39,393 nucleotides of DNA from Gammaproteobacteria bacterium (GCA_022340845.1 JAJDNG010000047.1:1-39393); one strand, 5' to 3'. Positions 8,423 through 19,398 are shown, counted from the stretch's first letter. Notes: a model not told the origin generated them from the letters alone. Translations and numbers: made by a program.

Positions 8423-8740
8423 ATGCCTATTGCCATGATTCAAATTGGTCAATTTGACGTACAAAATGATCACAAACCAAAAAGGACAACCTCTGTGACC
8501 GATTCTATTCACTTACCACAAGTTGGATCGCCTGATCCGGAATTGAATACTTCGCCCATTGCAGAAGAAACAGACGAAGAGTACGACGTTGTAAAACAGG
8601 AAGTACCCGGTGAGCCAATCTGCTATTTCAATAGCCAGACGTTTCAAGACGGCCAACATGTCTGCAGCGGCCATATACACTTGCGTTGTAACTACGGAGT
8701 GTGGGTGACGGAAGGTTCGTGTGATCCGGATAATCCGTGA
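8423..8740 (+). CDS. Small hypothetical protein with Cys-containing C-terminus (resembles DUF1496-type proteins)
   Basis: 105 aa, C-terminus PICYFNSQTFQDGQHVCSGHIHLRCNYGVWVTEGSC; the exact start is uncertain (8423 or a downstream start). Confidence 0.5.
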   Translation: MPIAMIQIGQFDVQNDHKPKRTTSVTDSIHLPQVGSPDPELNTSPIAEETDEEYDVVKQEVPGEPICYFNSQTFQDGQHVCSGHIHLRCNYGVWVTEGSCDPDNP

Positions 8741-8827
8741 AACCAACAATGATTGAATTAGCGGTTTCACAATTCTGCGATGTGAACAGCTTGGATTGAT
8801 TTGATGCAAGTCCTGCTTGATGACAAC

Positions 8828-9502
8828 TTATAAATTAAATTCTGTTCGAAAGAATTGCTCTATGTCGCGAACCAGCGTTTGGACTATTGGTGGTTGTGAA
8901 TATTGAGAATCAAATTTCACATCGCAAGTTTTCCCGTTTTTTGTAAATTTCACATAGCCGTTCCAAGGAGACACAACTCCACCGCGGCGGTTTGAAGGAA
9001 CAATTACGCAATTCGTAGCCGACGATTCCAGTTTTCCCATAATTTCATTGAGTTTGAATAGTTGATCGTTTAAAAGAACACCTCTCATAGTATTCGAATA
9101 ACCGACATTATTATTAGCCAGAATGATATCCCTTTTAACCTCGTAACCACCGTTGCGTGTTGCTTTAAAAAATCTGCGAATTCTATTCCCGCCGTTTTCG
9201 GAATTTGGCATGACTTGCGTCAGACTGCACTCAAAATAAAATGGGGATATTGTGGCATGATCTTGCTCTCCATTCTGGGCAGATTGACTCTGATTTGTCG
9301 GCACATTTTCCGGGACAGCACAACCGAAAACTATCCACGCCAAAAGCGTAAAAATCCATGCTTTATCAAACCGTACTACCATAAAATAATTTACCCTACG
9401 CCAGCTATCGTTCCACACTTTTACTCGATCAACAAAGCTACCCAAATCGATATTCACCCATGTGGCTTGAGTGATTGAAATGGCGTTATCATGTTTTGTC
9501 AA
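8828..9502 (-). CDS. Hypothetical probable lipoprotein
   Basis: Internal start MVVRFDKAWIFTLLAWIVFGCAVPEN gives a short signal peptide with a lipobox-like Cys; the remainder has no recognised domain. The start is probably downstream of 9502. Confidence 0.55.
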   Translation of the reverse strand: MTKHDNAISITQATWVNIDLGSFVDRVKVWNDSWRRVNYFMVVRFDKAWIFTLLAWIVFGCAVPENVPTNQSQSAQNGEQDHATISPFYFECSLTQVMPNSENGGNRIRRFFKATRNGGYEVKRDIILANNNVGYSNTMRGVLLNDQLFKLNEIMGKLESSATNCVIVPSNRRGGVVSPWNGYVKFTKNGKTCDVKFDSQYSQPPIVQTLVRDIEQFFRTEFNL

Positions 9503-9660
9503 TCGCTGTGTTACATTTCAAAATAGTAGTCGGATATCGCCGGTTGAGGGATTGCGCGCAACCCCCGCGACAATTATCCATTGATCGATAAATAGTGATA
9601 TCATGCGTCCCTTTCCACATCCGAAAACGTTCAGGAATTGACACTCGCTAAATCAGTGGA

Positions 9661-12600
9661 ATGCCCTTCTCGCTTGCCCAATTACAGACAATATTTGCTT
9701 CAAATGCAATAGATCGTGGCCACAGGTTCATAGCAGCCAATGCCGTTCGCTCGCTGCAACAGCGCGACGGCGGCAAAATTGTTACCGCCATTGTCGCCGA
9801 CAGTGGCGCTGAAACCCCCTTCCGCGTCTATGTGCGCCATTCAGACCAGGGCGAAATGCAATCTGAATGCAGTTGCGGACAAGCGCGCTGCGCGCACGCT
9901 GCCGCGGCGTTACTTAAGGTGATAGAACAGACGAATAACACGCGCACTGAGACCACTCCCACGTTAGACACTGGACAATCGACGGCGAGCGTTGCGCAGC
10001 CCACTGACCAGCAATTGCTGTATATCTTGAAACCGGACAATGCAATTACCGCCTTACTCCCCGTCGACACCATCGTTGTGCGCAAACTCAATCATGGAGC
10101 CTATACCGGCGGGAGCCGTTTTTCCCCGGAAAGGGCAGACAAAAATAATCCCGCACGTTTTTTACATACTGAGGATTTCGAAATATTGGCAAACTTGGCG
10201 CGCCTGGGCGGGTGTGACAGCGGCCCGGTTTTACAATCCATAATTCAAACCGGACGCTGCCATATTGAAAACATGCATACACCGGCGGTGGGGCTTGGCG
10301 ATTCCCGGCCGGTCAGCTTGGATTGGGTGACGGATCAATTCGGAGTGCAACAGTTGCATTGGCAGGTGACTCCCAGCGCGGAATATCTATTTAACGTAAC
10401 ACCACCCTGGTATTTAGACCCATGCCGCCAGGTAGCCGGGAATCTTACCAGTGATCTTGCACAGCGGTTATTTCGTGCATTGCTGGCGCAGCCTACCTTG
10501 GCGCCGGAATCGGCTAAACAACTGCTCAAGTGGATAAAATCGGAATTCCCCCAGGTACAACTGCCTCACCTACGCGCATATGAAACCAAAAGCATCACGG
10601 CCGAACCGATTGCCTGCTTGCGATTGTTGAGCATTGAAGTGAATTCCGACTGGGAAAACAAAACCTGCGTTCATCGTGCCGAGTTGTTCTTCACTTACGA
10701 TGAAGTCGAAGTATCCGCACAAACGCCAGCTACCTTGTTTGACGGTAACGCACTGCTACACATTCAGCGGAATGTTCAGTTCGAGCAACAATGCAAACGC
10801 CGCTTATTAAACGCGGGATTTTATTCCGTACCAAATAAAACCTTACCGACTAAAGACTTATACGGTTTATCCGGCGACACGCAGCAGTGGGTTGATTTTC
10901 AGTACGACACCCTCCCGAGTTTCAGCGAGGATCATTGGCAAATTTTATACGACCCCGGTTTTCAATTGCGCGCGGTACGTAGTCAGGACTGGTATTGCGA
11001 TACCCGCCGACTGGAAAACCAGGACTGGTTCGACTTCAGCATGGGCGTGGTAATCGACGACGAGAGGGTCAATGTATTACCGGTACTGCTGGATTATCTG
11101 AGACATAATCCGCCCGAAGCAGAACAGGAAACGGATACGCGATATCACATACTGCAAATCCGGGATCATCAGTGGTTGCGGGTTCCCACGGAACGCATCC
11201 GCACCATATTAAACACGCTAATCTCGCTTTACGCGCCGAAATCCGCTAAAACGTTACCGCAGAGTTTACGCTTGCCGTTGTACCAACTGACCAGCGTAAA
11301 CGAGCTTACCCTGGCAGAATCGGCACCCGTGTCTGACTGGTTTGGTGACCTGGAATTACGCTCTCTGGGTGAAGCTTTGCGCGGTATCGATCACGCCAAA
11401 GCAGTGGCCTCACCACCCACCCTATGCACTGATCTTCGGCATTACCAGCAAACCGGCTTAAGTTGGCTACAGTTTCTGCGCGAACAGCATATGGGGGGCA
11501 TTCTGGCCGACGACATGGGGCTGGGGAAAACCGTGCAAACGCTCGCCCATTTGCTGCTGGAAAAACAACACTCGCGCATGGATCTCCCCAGTTTGATCAT
11601 CGCACCCACCAGCCTGGTTTTTAATTGGCGCAACGAATTGCGCCGCTTTGCGCCTTCGTTAAGTTGCTTGTGCTTGCACGGCCCAAAGCGGCAACAGCAT
11701 TTCAAATCAATAAGTCAACACGACGTTGTGATTACGACTTATCCGCTGCTGATCCGCGACGAAACTACTTTGCAGGCATTCAGTTACCATTATATTATTT
11801 TGGATGAAGCCCATTATATTAAAAACCCCAAAACCAAAGCGGCCCGTTGCGTTCGGAAATTCGACAGCCGTTACAAGCTTTGCCTCACCGGTACGCCATT
11901 GGAAAATCATTTGGGAGAGTTGTGGTCGTTATTCGATTTCCTGTTACCGGGACTTTTAGGAAATCAAAAACAATTCCAAACAGTGTTTCGCACGCCGATT
12001 GAAAAACATCAAGACACCCGCCGTGCCGAAACGCTCGCCCGCCGGATACGGCCTTTTTTACTGCGCCGCACCAAGGATGAGGTTGCCGGCGAATTACCGC
12101 CCAAAACCGAAATCGTGCGCCGCATTGCCCTGACCGAACAGCAACAAGATTTATATGAAACCGTGCGTGTATCGGTTCATCATCAGGTGCGCAGCGTGAT
12201 ACAACACCAGGGGCTGGCTCGCAGCCAAATCACCATTCTCGACGCGCTGTTGAAATTACGGCAAGTGTGTTGCGATCCGCGGCTGGTGAAACTGGCAAAA
12301 CCGCATTATGCCACTGAATCGGCGAAACTGGCTTTTCTAATCGATATATTGCCGGAAATGATTGAAGAGGGACGGCGAATTTTATTATTCTCGCAATTCA
12401 CCAGTATGTTGACTCTTATAGAGAATGAAGTGAAAAAAATCCCCCTCGACTATACCAAACTCACCGGTCAAACCGTCGACCGAACCGCGCAAATCAAACG
12501 CTTCCAATCGGGCGAAGTGCCTTTGTTTTTGATCAGTCTCAAAGCCGGCGGGGTTGGATTAAACCTCACCGCAGCCGATACCGTCATCCACTATGATCCC

Positions 12601-12831
12601 TGGTGGAATCCGGCGGTGGAACGCCAGGCCACCGACCGCGCCCACCGCATCGGTCAAACCCAAAGGGTTTTCGTCTATAAATTAATCTGTGAAGGCACGG
12701 TGGAAGAAAAAATTCTCAGCATGCAACAACACAAACAGTCTCTGGCCGACAGCTTATTGCAAATCCAGGAACCGGGCGCGGCTCGCTGGAGCGAACAGGA
12801 AATAGACGAATTGCTGGCGCCTTTGGAATAG
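9661..12831 (+). CDS. SNF2-family helicase with N-terminal SWIM zinc finger
   Basis: SWIM CSCGQARCAH (CxCx4CxH); Walker A DDMGLGKTVQTLAH; DEAH box LDEAHYIKN; LTGTPLENHLGELWSLFDFL; C-terminal SLKAGGVGLNLTAADTVIHYDPWWNPAVERQATDRAHRIGQ. Confidence 0.97.
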   Translation: MPFSLAQLQTIFASNAIDRGHRFIAANAVRSLQQRDGGKIVTAIVADSGAETPFRVYVRHSDQGEMQSECSCGQARCAHAAAALLKVIEQTNNTRTETTPTLDTGQSTASVAQPTDQQLLYILKPDNAITALLPVDTIVVRKLNHGAYTGGSRFSPERADKNNPARFLHTEDFEILANLARLGGCDSGPVLQSIIQTGRCHIENMHTPAVGLGDSRPVSLDWVTDQFGVQQLHWQVTPSAEYLFNVTPPWYLDPCRQVAGNLTSDLAQRLFRALLAQPTLAPESAKQLLKWIKSEFPQVQLPHLRAYETKSITAEPIACLRLLSIEVNSDWENKTCVHRAELFFTYDEVEVSAQTPATLFDGNALLHIQRNVQFEQQCKRRLLNAGFYSVPNKTLPTKDLYGLSGDTQQWVDFQYDTLPSFSEDHWQILYDPGFQLRAVRSQDWYCDTRRLENQDWFDFSMGVVIDDERVNVLPVLLDYLRHNPPEAEQETDTRYHILQIRDHQWLRVPTERIRTILNTLISLYAPKSAKTLPQSLRLPLYQLTSVNELTLAESAPVSDWFGDLELRSLGEALRGIDHAKAVASPPTLCTDLRHYQQTGLSWLQFLREQHMGGILADDMGLGKTVQTLAHLLLEKQHSRMDLPSLIIAPTSLVFNWRNELRRFAPSLSCLCLHGPKRQQHFKSISQHDVVITTYPLLIRDETTLQAFSYHYIILDEAHYIKNPKTKAARCVRKFDSRYKLCLTGTPLENHLGELWSLFDFLLPGLLGNQKQFQTVFRTPIEKHQDTRRAETLARRIRPFLLRRTKDEVAGELPPKTEIVRRIALTEQQQDLYETVRVSVHHQVRSVIQHQGLARSQITILDALLKLRQVCCDPRLVKLAKPHYATESAKLAFLIDILPEMIEEGRRILLFSQFTSMLTLIENEVKKIPLDYTKLTGQTVDRTAQIKRFQSGEVPLFLISLKAGGVGLNLTAADTVIHYDPWWNPAVERQATDRAHRIGQTQRVFVYKLICEGTVEEKILSMQQHKQSLADSLLQIQEPGAARWSEQEIDELLAPLE

Positions 12832-12898
12832 TCGTGCTTGTACAATGAGATATACTCCGGAAATCGCCGAGATTTGATAATAATGAGATTGATAAAAA

Positions 12899-14059
12899 AT
12901 GCCTGTAGACCATCAAATACAACAACGTGTTGACCAGTTGCTTATGGAAACCGGTGAATACTCGCCGCTGGAACTATTGCTGGCCGAAGGCCGGTTATTG
13001 TATGGCGATTATGAAGCCTGGATCAACGGCGACATAGAATATCTGGAAGACGTGTTGTTCGGCGACCCGGAACACATCCGCACTATATTGCAGCAAGCTC
13101 AGGAATACGCAAGCAAACTGCCTATGTTGACAGCGCAGCAATTCTCAGACAAAACAACTCCATTCAGTCGCAATACACAGGTTGATAATTTATTTAACAA
13201 AGTGTATTGCAAAGCAGGCGACCAGCCGCAGATGGATTTATTCTTCGACGGCGGTGCGGGCAATCTAATCAATGGCATTACCCAGGCGTTATCGCACAAT
13301 GACCGAGCCGAAGCCCGGCGGCTTCTGGAACAACTCTACGACGTGCAGCCTGACAATAAGAAAATCAACGATTTGGAAACGCTGGTGACGTTCGCTGAAC
13401 AACCCCTGGGCACAAACCGGGATATTGCTGCAGATCTTGAATATGTGCAAAACCACTTAAGTCCGTTGGCACAAGCTCAGCTGGCTCAACAGGCCCGTGG
13501 CTATTTGGTAGCCCAATGGCGGCGGCTGAGCGAGGCATTAATGCACCATGCTTTTGATCCGGCACAGCCCAACCTGCATGCAAGTTATTGCGGCATTCAC
13601 GCCATGGATTGGCCCGGGGTTAAGCAGTGTATCGAAAATGAGCCGCAGTGGCACGCCCAACCCGTGTTGCTGTTGCGCCATGTGCAGGCGTGCACCCGGT
13701 TGTGGCAGACCGTGGATGCTGCGCTCAGCTGGTTTTTTCTCTGCTGGCAATTCCCCCAGGACACCGACATCGATGCGGCACAGGCTGACCAGGAACTAAG
13801 ACACGCCTGGCTGGATTTTCTGGACTTGGAGCCGGAATTATCGATCGTTGCGTTTCCCGCCTGGCACTTGCTCAATAAGCCAGGCTTGGCGAATACTTTA
13901 AAAATGCCAGGCGACGCGCCTGCTAATGAACTCTATCAAATTGTTCGGCAGTTACTTAACACCAAGCGCGCTAAAGATGAATCCCGGGAAATTTCATTGC
14001 GCCAACAATTGCAGGCCCTGGACTCGGCGTTCTTTCAGCACTTTATTAAACGTCTATGA
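12899..14059 (+). CDS. Conserved-looking hypothetical protein adjacent to the SNF2 helicase (alpha-helical, possibly TPR-like)
   Basis: 386-aa ORF, same strand, 67 bp downstream of the helicase; Leu/Ala/Gln-rich helical composition; no recognised domain. Confidence 0.8.
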   Translation: MPVDHQIQQRVDQLLMETGEYSPLELLLAEGRLLYGDYEAWINGDIEYLEDVLFGDPEHIRTILQQAQEYASKLPMLTAQQFSDKTTPFSRNTQVDNLFNKVYCKAGDQPQMDLFFDGGAGNLINGITQALSHNDRAEARRLLEQLYDVQPDNKKINDLETLVTFAEQPLGTNRDIAADLEYVQNHLSPLAQAQLAQQARGYLVAQWRRLSEALMHHAFDPAQPNLHASYCGIHAMDWPGVKQCIENEPQWHAQPVLLLRHVQACTRLWQTVDAALSWFFLCWQFPQDTDIDAAQADQELRHAWLDFLDLEPELSIVAFPAWHLLNKPGLANTLKMPGDAPANELYQIVRQLLNTKRAKDESREISLRQQLQALDSAFFQHFIKRL

Positions 14060-14142
14060 TTTTTCGGCCGGAAATTGCCGGGGCGCAATGCGGTGGTTTA
14101 TAGGATTTTAAGGCGGGATTTTTTATAGGTTGTTCAAGACTT

Positions 14143-16521
14143 TCAATTCACTTTTTCCGCCACGCCGCTGTAGAGATTAAAAAGCTCAGGCTTGTGTATG
14201 CCAAAGCCCTGCACGAAGTCCACTTCCAGCTTTTTCAGTTTTTCGTTGATGAAATCATTTTCCACGAATTCGGCAATGGTTTTCAAGCCCATGATATGCC
14301 CAATTTGGTTGATGGATTCCACCATGGCGGTATTGATGGGATCTTGCACCATGTCGCGGATAAAACTGCCATCGATTTTGAGATACTCTACCGGCAGGTT
14401 TTTCAGGTAACTAAACGAACTAAGTCCGCTGCCGAAATCATCCAGCGCAAAACGAAATCCGGCTTCTTTGAGTTGCAGCAGAAGATCGCTGGCACTGCTT
14501 AAATTTGCCACAGCCGCGGTCTCGGTGATTTCAAAACATATCGACGTAGGATTAATTCGATATTGTTTGGTTTGCTCGACAATAAATTGATAAAAGTGCG
14601 CATCGGTCAAAGTCTGCCCGGAAAGGTTGATAGTCCAGATTTGTCGTTGGTTTTTGGGCGCATATTGCAATTGTTTAAACGTGGCTTCGATAACCCAGCG
14701 GTCTATCTCCGGCATCAAATCGTAACGCTCGGCAACGGGAATAAAGGCTTTGGGTAACAGGAAGTGGCCCTGCTCATCGATCATGCGAATCAGAATTTCG
14801 TTGTGATGAGATATGCTTTTATCCGGGTTGAGCGGTTGAATTTTTTGAAAAAACAATTCGAAATCGCCGTTTTGCAGGGCTTTCTGGATGCGCGGCAGCC
14901 ACAACATTTCACTTCGGCGCAATGTCAGTTCGGCATCATCGGGTTGATACAGATGGAAACGATTGCGCCCCAGATCTTTGGCCACAAAACACGCGGTATC
15001 GGCCGCGCTCATAATATGTGTGATGCCGCCGCTTTGAGCTGTGATTTCCACCACACCAATGCTAACTCCGATTTCAAAAGCCGTGTCGCCCCACACAAAC
15101 CGGTATTCCTTGACGGCTTTACGTAAAGCGTTAACAACGTCAATGGCTTTTTCCAAACCGCAGTTAAAAAACAACAAGCCGAATTCATCCCCGCCCAGCC
15201 GGGCCAGAGTATCGGTTTTGCGTACTTTTTGGTGCAATAAGCGAGAAACCTGCTTCAGGAGTTCATCGCCGGCAATGTGGCCGCAGGTGTCGTTCACCAC
15301 TTTGAACAAGTCCAAATCCAGGTAACACAACACGTGCCGCTGATTGGACGACCGCGATAATCGCAGCGCGCGCTCCAGGCGTTTTTCAAATTCCCGGCGA
15401 TTGATTAAACCTGTTAACGAGTCATGCATGGCTTGATGGGATAATTGATGCGCTAAATTGCGCATCGCGGTAATATTACGGAAAACCAGTACCGCGCCGG
15501 TAACGGTATCGGCGGCATCGTAAATCGGTGCCGTGGTGTATTCCACAGCGTAATGTCTGCCGCCTTCGCGGAACAGCAACATGGCTTCATTACTGTTGAC
15601 AATGACTTTTTCTTGGATGGCTTTTAACACAGGATCCAGTTTCGGGGTTGCCCCTTCTTCATCGACGATGGAAAATACCGCCATCAGTTCCTGACCTTTG
15701 GCATCGTTCAATGACCAGCCGGTCAACTGTTGAGCCACCGGATTGATGTAAACGATTTTGCCATCGGCATTGGTGGTAATCACGCCATCGCCGATGGAAT
15801 GCAATGTAACCTGGGCTTGTTCCTTTTGATGGAACAAACTGGCTTCGGCTTGCATGGTTCTATCGATAACCACAATCGCTACCGCCAATCCCACCAGCAA
15901 AACTGCGATGCCGATGACGATCATTAACAAGCGGGCATTTTCATAATTGGCGGAAGCTTTGGATTGTGCGGTTTTGCTGGCGTTTTTCTGCAAGCTCAGC
16001 AATTCATCCAGAAGGATTAATACCTTGTCTTCGGCCTGCAATCCCTGGGCATATAATACGTCACGTGCGAGATTTAAGTTACCGTTAACGAGGTAGTTTA
16101 TAACCTGATCTTGTAACGAGACGGCTTGGCGCGACCATTCGCTTTGTTTATCCAGTATGGCTTTTTCCTGATCGGTCACGCCCATGGACAGGAGCGAGTT
16201 GCGCGCAATGGAGAACTGCTTATATAAATCGTTAAATTGTTTTATATCAAGGTCGCGGTCTTTTGGCTCCACCTGGGTCATCAGCCGGTAGAGAATGATA
16301 GTGCGCTCTTTTTCTACCTGGCGCATTTCCGATACCAGTTCAGATTTGACGTTGTGATTTTGGACAATGTCCTTGAGTTGTTGCTGCATAAATGCCATGG
16401 TGGTCAATCCAACGACCAGCAACACCAGCAGCAAGGCTAAGGTGAATCCAAAGCCGAAGATAAGCCGTTTTTTAATGTGGGTAGTTTGCATATGCGCCCG
16501 GTTTGTCGCCAACCCGGCCAT
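14143..16521 (-). CDS. Membrane GGDEF/EAL protein with PAS domain (bifunctional c-di-GMP enzyme)
   Basis: TM-flanked periplasmic helical sensor region, PAS (VTLHSIGDGVITTNADGKIVYINPVAQQLTGW), intact GGDEF with I-site RKTD-TLARL-GGDEF, EAL domain with EILIRM, FEITETAAVAN, DDFGSGLSSFSYLKNLPVEYLKIDGSFI. Likely start is the downstream MQTTHIKKRL. Confidence 0.95.
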   Translation of the reverse strand: MAGLATNRAHMQTTHIKKRLIFGFGFTLALLLVLLVVGLTTMAFMQQQLKDIVQNHNVKSELVSEMRQVEKERTIILYRLMTQVEPKDRDLDIKQFNDLYKQFSIARNSLLSMGVTDQEKAILDKQSEWSRQAVSLQDQVINYLVNGNLNLARDVLYAQGLQAEDKVLILLDELLSLQKNASKTAQSKASANYENARLLMIVIGIAVLLVGLAVAIVVIDRTMQAEASLFHQKEQAQVTLHSIGDGVITTNADGKIVYINPVAQQLTGWSLNDAKGQELMAVFSIVDEEGATPKLDPVLKAIQEKVIVNSNEAMLLFREGGRHYAVEYTTAPIYDAADTVTGAVLVFRNITAMRNLAHQLSHQAMHDSLTGLINRREFEKRLERALRLSRSSNQRHVLCYLDLDLFKVVNDTCGHIAGDELLKQVSRLLHQKVRKTDTLARLGGDEFGLLFFNCGLEKAIDVVNALRKAVKEYRFVWGDTAFEIGVSIGVVEITAQSGGITHIMSAADTACFVAKDLGRNRFHLYQPDDAELTLRRSEMLWLPRIQKALQNGDFELFFQKIQPLNPDKSISHHNEILIRMIDEQGHFLLPKAFIPVAERYDLMPEIDRWVIEATFKQLQYAPKNQRQIWTINLSGQTLTDAHFYQFIVEQTKQYRINPTSICFEITETAAVANLSSASDLLLQLKEAGFRFALDDFGSGLSSFSYLKNLPVEYLKIDGSFIRDMVQDPINTAMVESINQIGHIMGLKTIAEFVENDFINEKLKKLEVDFVQGFGIHKPELFNLYSGVAEKVN

Positions 16522-16702
16522 TATACCGCTTTACAGAGAAAAATGGCCAATCTTGGAGACTGCCAGTCGGGTAAGGCTTTTCTGGGGGTGGATTTGAGCA
16601 AGTGTCGGCCCCGCATGTACACCTTTGGGCGGGACCGATATGCGGATAGAACTACTTTAACTTGAGGACGCGAACTTAGTGCGAATCACCGTTGTCATAT
16701 AT

Positions 16703-16741
16703 AGGTTGTCGCGTTAGGTTGCCGAGTCAGGTTCGTTTGTC
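16703..16741. repeat. Three 13-bp tandem degenerate repeats
   Basis: AGGTTGTCGCGTT / AGGTTGCCGAGTC / AGGTTCGTTTGTC, immediately downstream of the clpB stop (minus strand). Confidence 0.45.
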
Positions 16742-16744
16742 GCA

Positions 16745-19354
16745 TCAAGCGGCAGTGGCTTTAACGCCGGGCTTCTTACTGAACACAATGTCTTCCCCGC
16801 CTTCTCCCGCAGCGTCCACCAGGATAACGTCTTTTTCCTGGAATTCACCGGACAATATTTTTTGCGCCAATGGATTTTCCACTCTGTGTTGAATCGCGCG
16901 TTTTAACGGACGGGCTCCGTACACCGGGTCAAAACCGGCTTCGCCGATTTTATCCAGGGCTGCTTCGGTAAATTCGATGTCCATATTGCGCTCCAATAAT
17001 CGCTTGCGCATATAGCCCACTTGAATATTAGTAATAGAGCGGATTTGGTCGCGGCCCAGGGGGTGGAACACCACCGTCTCATCGATACGGTTGATGAACT
17101 CGGGGCGAAAATGCCGGCCCACGATTTCCATTACGGCTTCTTTCATGGCGGCGTAATTTTCCTCGCCGGCCATTTCCTGAATAACCTGCGAGCCGAGATT
17201 AGAGGTCATCACGATAACGGTATTGCGAAAGTCCACGGTCCGGCCGTGGCCGTCTGTCAGACGACCATCATCCAGAACCTGTAATAAAATATTAAACACA
17301 TCCGGATGGGCTTTCTCCACCTCATCCAGCAAAATCACCGAATACGGCTTGCGGCGTATATGTTCCGTTAAATAACCGCCCTCTTCATAGCCGATATAAC
17401 CCGGCGGCGCGCCGATCAAACGTGCCACGGAATGTTTTTCCATGAATTCAGACATGTCCACACGCACGATGGCCTCTTCGGTATCAAACAAAAACGCAGC
17501 CAGCGCTTTGGTCAGTTCGGTTTTACCCACCCCAGTGGGCCCCAAAAACAAAAACGATCCGCTGGGGCGGTTGGGATCGGACAATCCCGCCCTGGATCGG
17601 CGAATGGCATCGGACACAGCGCGCACCGCCTCTTCCTGCCCTACGACACGAGTGCGCAAGGCTTCTTCCATGCGTAACAGTTTTTCCCGCTCACCTTCGA
17701 GCATTTTGGACACCGGAATGCCAGTCCACTTGGAGACCACTTCGGCGATTTCTTCTTCGCTGACGCGGTTGCGCAACAGTTTCATGTCATGCATTTCCAC
17801 TTGCGCCGCCATATCCAGCTCTTTTTGCAATTCCGGTATGCGTCCGTATTGCAGCTCCGACATGCGTGCCAGGTCGCCGGCGCGTTTGGCGGTTTCCAGC
17901 TGCATACGCGCTTCATCCAGCTGTTCTTTGATTTGCTGTGTGCCTTGTAATGCGGCTTTTTCCGCACGCCAGATTTCATCCAGGTCGGCATATTCCTTTT
18001 CCAACTTGTTGATTTCCAACTCCAGGTTTTCCAATCGGCGTTTGGAGGCTTCATCGGTTTCTTTTTTCAGAGCTTCGCGCTCGATTTTCAATTGAATCAA
18101 GCGACGGTCCATGCGATCCATCTCTTCGGGTTTGGAGTCTATTTCCATGCGAATGCGGCTGGCGGCTTCGTCCACCAAATCGATGGCTTTGTCCGGCAAA
18201 TTACGGTCAGTGATATAGCGGTGCGACAACATGGCCGCCGATACAATGGCGGGATCGGTAATATCCACCCCATGATGCACTTCGTACTTTTCCTTCAACC
18301 CACGCAATATCGCGATGGTGTCTTCCACACTGGGTTCGTCCACCAACACTTTTTGAAAGCGGCGTTCCAGGGCGGCGTCTTTTTCCACATATTCCCGGTA
18401 TTCGTTTAAGGTTGTGGCTCCGACGCAGTGCAATTCGCCGCGGGCCAGTGCCGGTTTGAGCATATTGCCGGCATCCATGGAGCCTTCGGCCTTGCCGGCA
18501 CCCACCATGGTGTGCAATTCATCGATGAATAAAATGATTTGTCCTTCCTGTTTGGAAAGATCTTTTAACACGGCTTTCAAGCGCTCTTCGAATTCACCGC
18601 GGAATTTTGCGCCGGCGATCAACGCCCCCATATCCAGCGAGAGCAAGCGCTTGTTTTTCAAACCTTCGGGCACCTCTCCATTGAGGATACGTTGCGCCAG
18701 TCCTTCAACGATGGCGGTTTTACCCACGCCGGGCTCGCCAATCAACACTGGGTTGTTTTTGGTGCGGCGTTGTAACACTTGAATGGTACGGCGAATCTCA
18801 TCGTCACGGCCGATCACCGGATCCAGCTTGCCCTGTTCGGCCCGTTCGGTGAGATCGATGGTGTATTTTTCCAGCGCTTGCCGCTGATCTTCGGCGTTTG
18901 GATCATCGACCCGTTGGCCACCACGGATTTGTTCGATGGCTTTTTCCAGATTGTCTTTGGTAGCGCCGGCGTTTTTCAGAATTTCGCCCAAGCGGCCTTT
19001 GTCCTCCAGTGCGGCCAACACGAACAATTCACTGGAAATATACTGATCTTTGCGTTGCTGGGCGATTTTATCGGTAACATTCAACAACCGGCCCAAATCG
19101 TTGGAAATGTGCACATCACCCGCGATGCCTTGCACCTGGGGCAGTTGTTCCAGCGCTTTACCCAATTGCGAGCGCAGGCTATTCACACTGACGCCGGCAT
19201 TGCCCAGCAACGGCCTTACTGTGCCGCCCTCTTGGTCGAGCATGGCAGTCATGACATGAATAGGCTCTATATACTGGTTGTCGTGTCCGACGGCCAGACT
19301 CTGAGCATCCGCCAACACCTCTTGAAATTTGCTGGTCAACTTATCCATACGCAT
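16745..19354 (-). CDS. clpB: ATP-dependent chaperone ClpB
   Basis: Full-length 869-aa Hsp100: Clp_N, Walker [19 protein letters not shown] and [15 protein letters not shown], coiled-coil middle domain, [29 protein letters not shown]. Confidence 0.99.
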   Translation of the reverse strand: MRMDKLTSKFQEVLADAQSLAVGHDNQYIEPIHVMTAMLDQEGGTVRPLLGNAGVSVNSLRSQLGKALEQLPQVQGIAGDVHISNDLGRLLNVTDKIAQQRKDQYISSELFVLAALEDKGRLGEILKNAGATKDNLEKAIEQIRGGQRVDDPNAEDQRQALEKYTIDLTERAEQGKLDPVIGRDDEIRRTIQVLQRRTKNNPVLIGEPGVGKTAIVEGLAQRILNGEVPEGLKNKRLLSLDMGALIAGAKFRGEFEERLKAVLKDLSKQEGQIILFIDELHTMVGAGKAEGSMDAGNMLKPALARGELHCVGATTLNEYREYVEKDAALERRFQKVLVDEPSVEDTIAILRGLKEKYEVHHGVDITDPAIVSAAMLSHRYITDRNLPDKAIDLVDEAASRIRMEIDSKPEEMDRMDRRLIQLKIEREALKKETDEASKRRLENLELEINKLEKEYADLDEIWRAEKAALQGTQQIKEQLDEARMQLETAKRAGDLARMSELQYGRIPELQKELDMAAQVEMHDMKLLRNRVSEEEIAEVVSKWTGIPVSKMLEGEREKLLRMEEALRTRVVGQEEAVRAVSDAIRRSRAGLSDPNRPSGSFLFLGPTGVGKTELTKALAAFLFDTEEAIVRVDMSEFMEKHSVARLIGAPPGYIGYEEGGYLTEHIRRKPYSVILLDEVEKAHPDVFNILLQVLDDGRLTDGHGRTVDFRNTVIVMTSNLGSQVIQEMAGEENYAAMKEAVMEIVGRHFRPEFINRIDETVVFHPLGRDQIRSITNIQVGYMRKRLLERNMDIEFTEAALDKIGEAGFDPVYGARPLKRAIQHRVENPLAQKILSGEFQEKDVILVDAAGEGGEDIVFSKKPGVKATAA

Positions 19355-19398
19355 AACGAGAACCTTCTGTATTAAGACGATAATAAATAGTTATAGTC

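Noticed and set aside
8223-8438. 71-aa ORF after the sensor kinase
   Set aside because: Overlaps the repeat-rich intergenic region and the kinase stop, with no protein-like features.
9661-14059. Interpretation of the SNF2 helicase pair as a phage-defence island
   Set aside because: No nuclease, methyltransferase, integrase or other defence component nearby; surrounding genes are housekeeping. Kept only as a low-certainty query in the findings.
14060-14142. Terminator between the SNF2 partner gene and the GGDEF/EAL gene
   Set aside because: CCGG-AAATTG-CCGG is a very short stem without an adjacent U-tract.
17442-19375. Long plus-strand ORFs (17442..18095, 18779..19375 and others) antisense to clpB
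   Set aside because: They mirror the well-supported clpB frame, have compositionally odd translations and no recognised domains; typical shadow ORFs.
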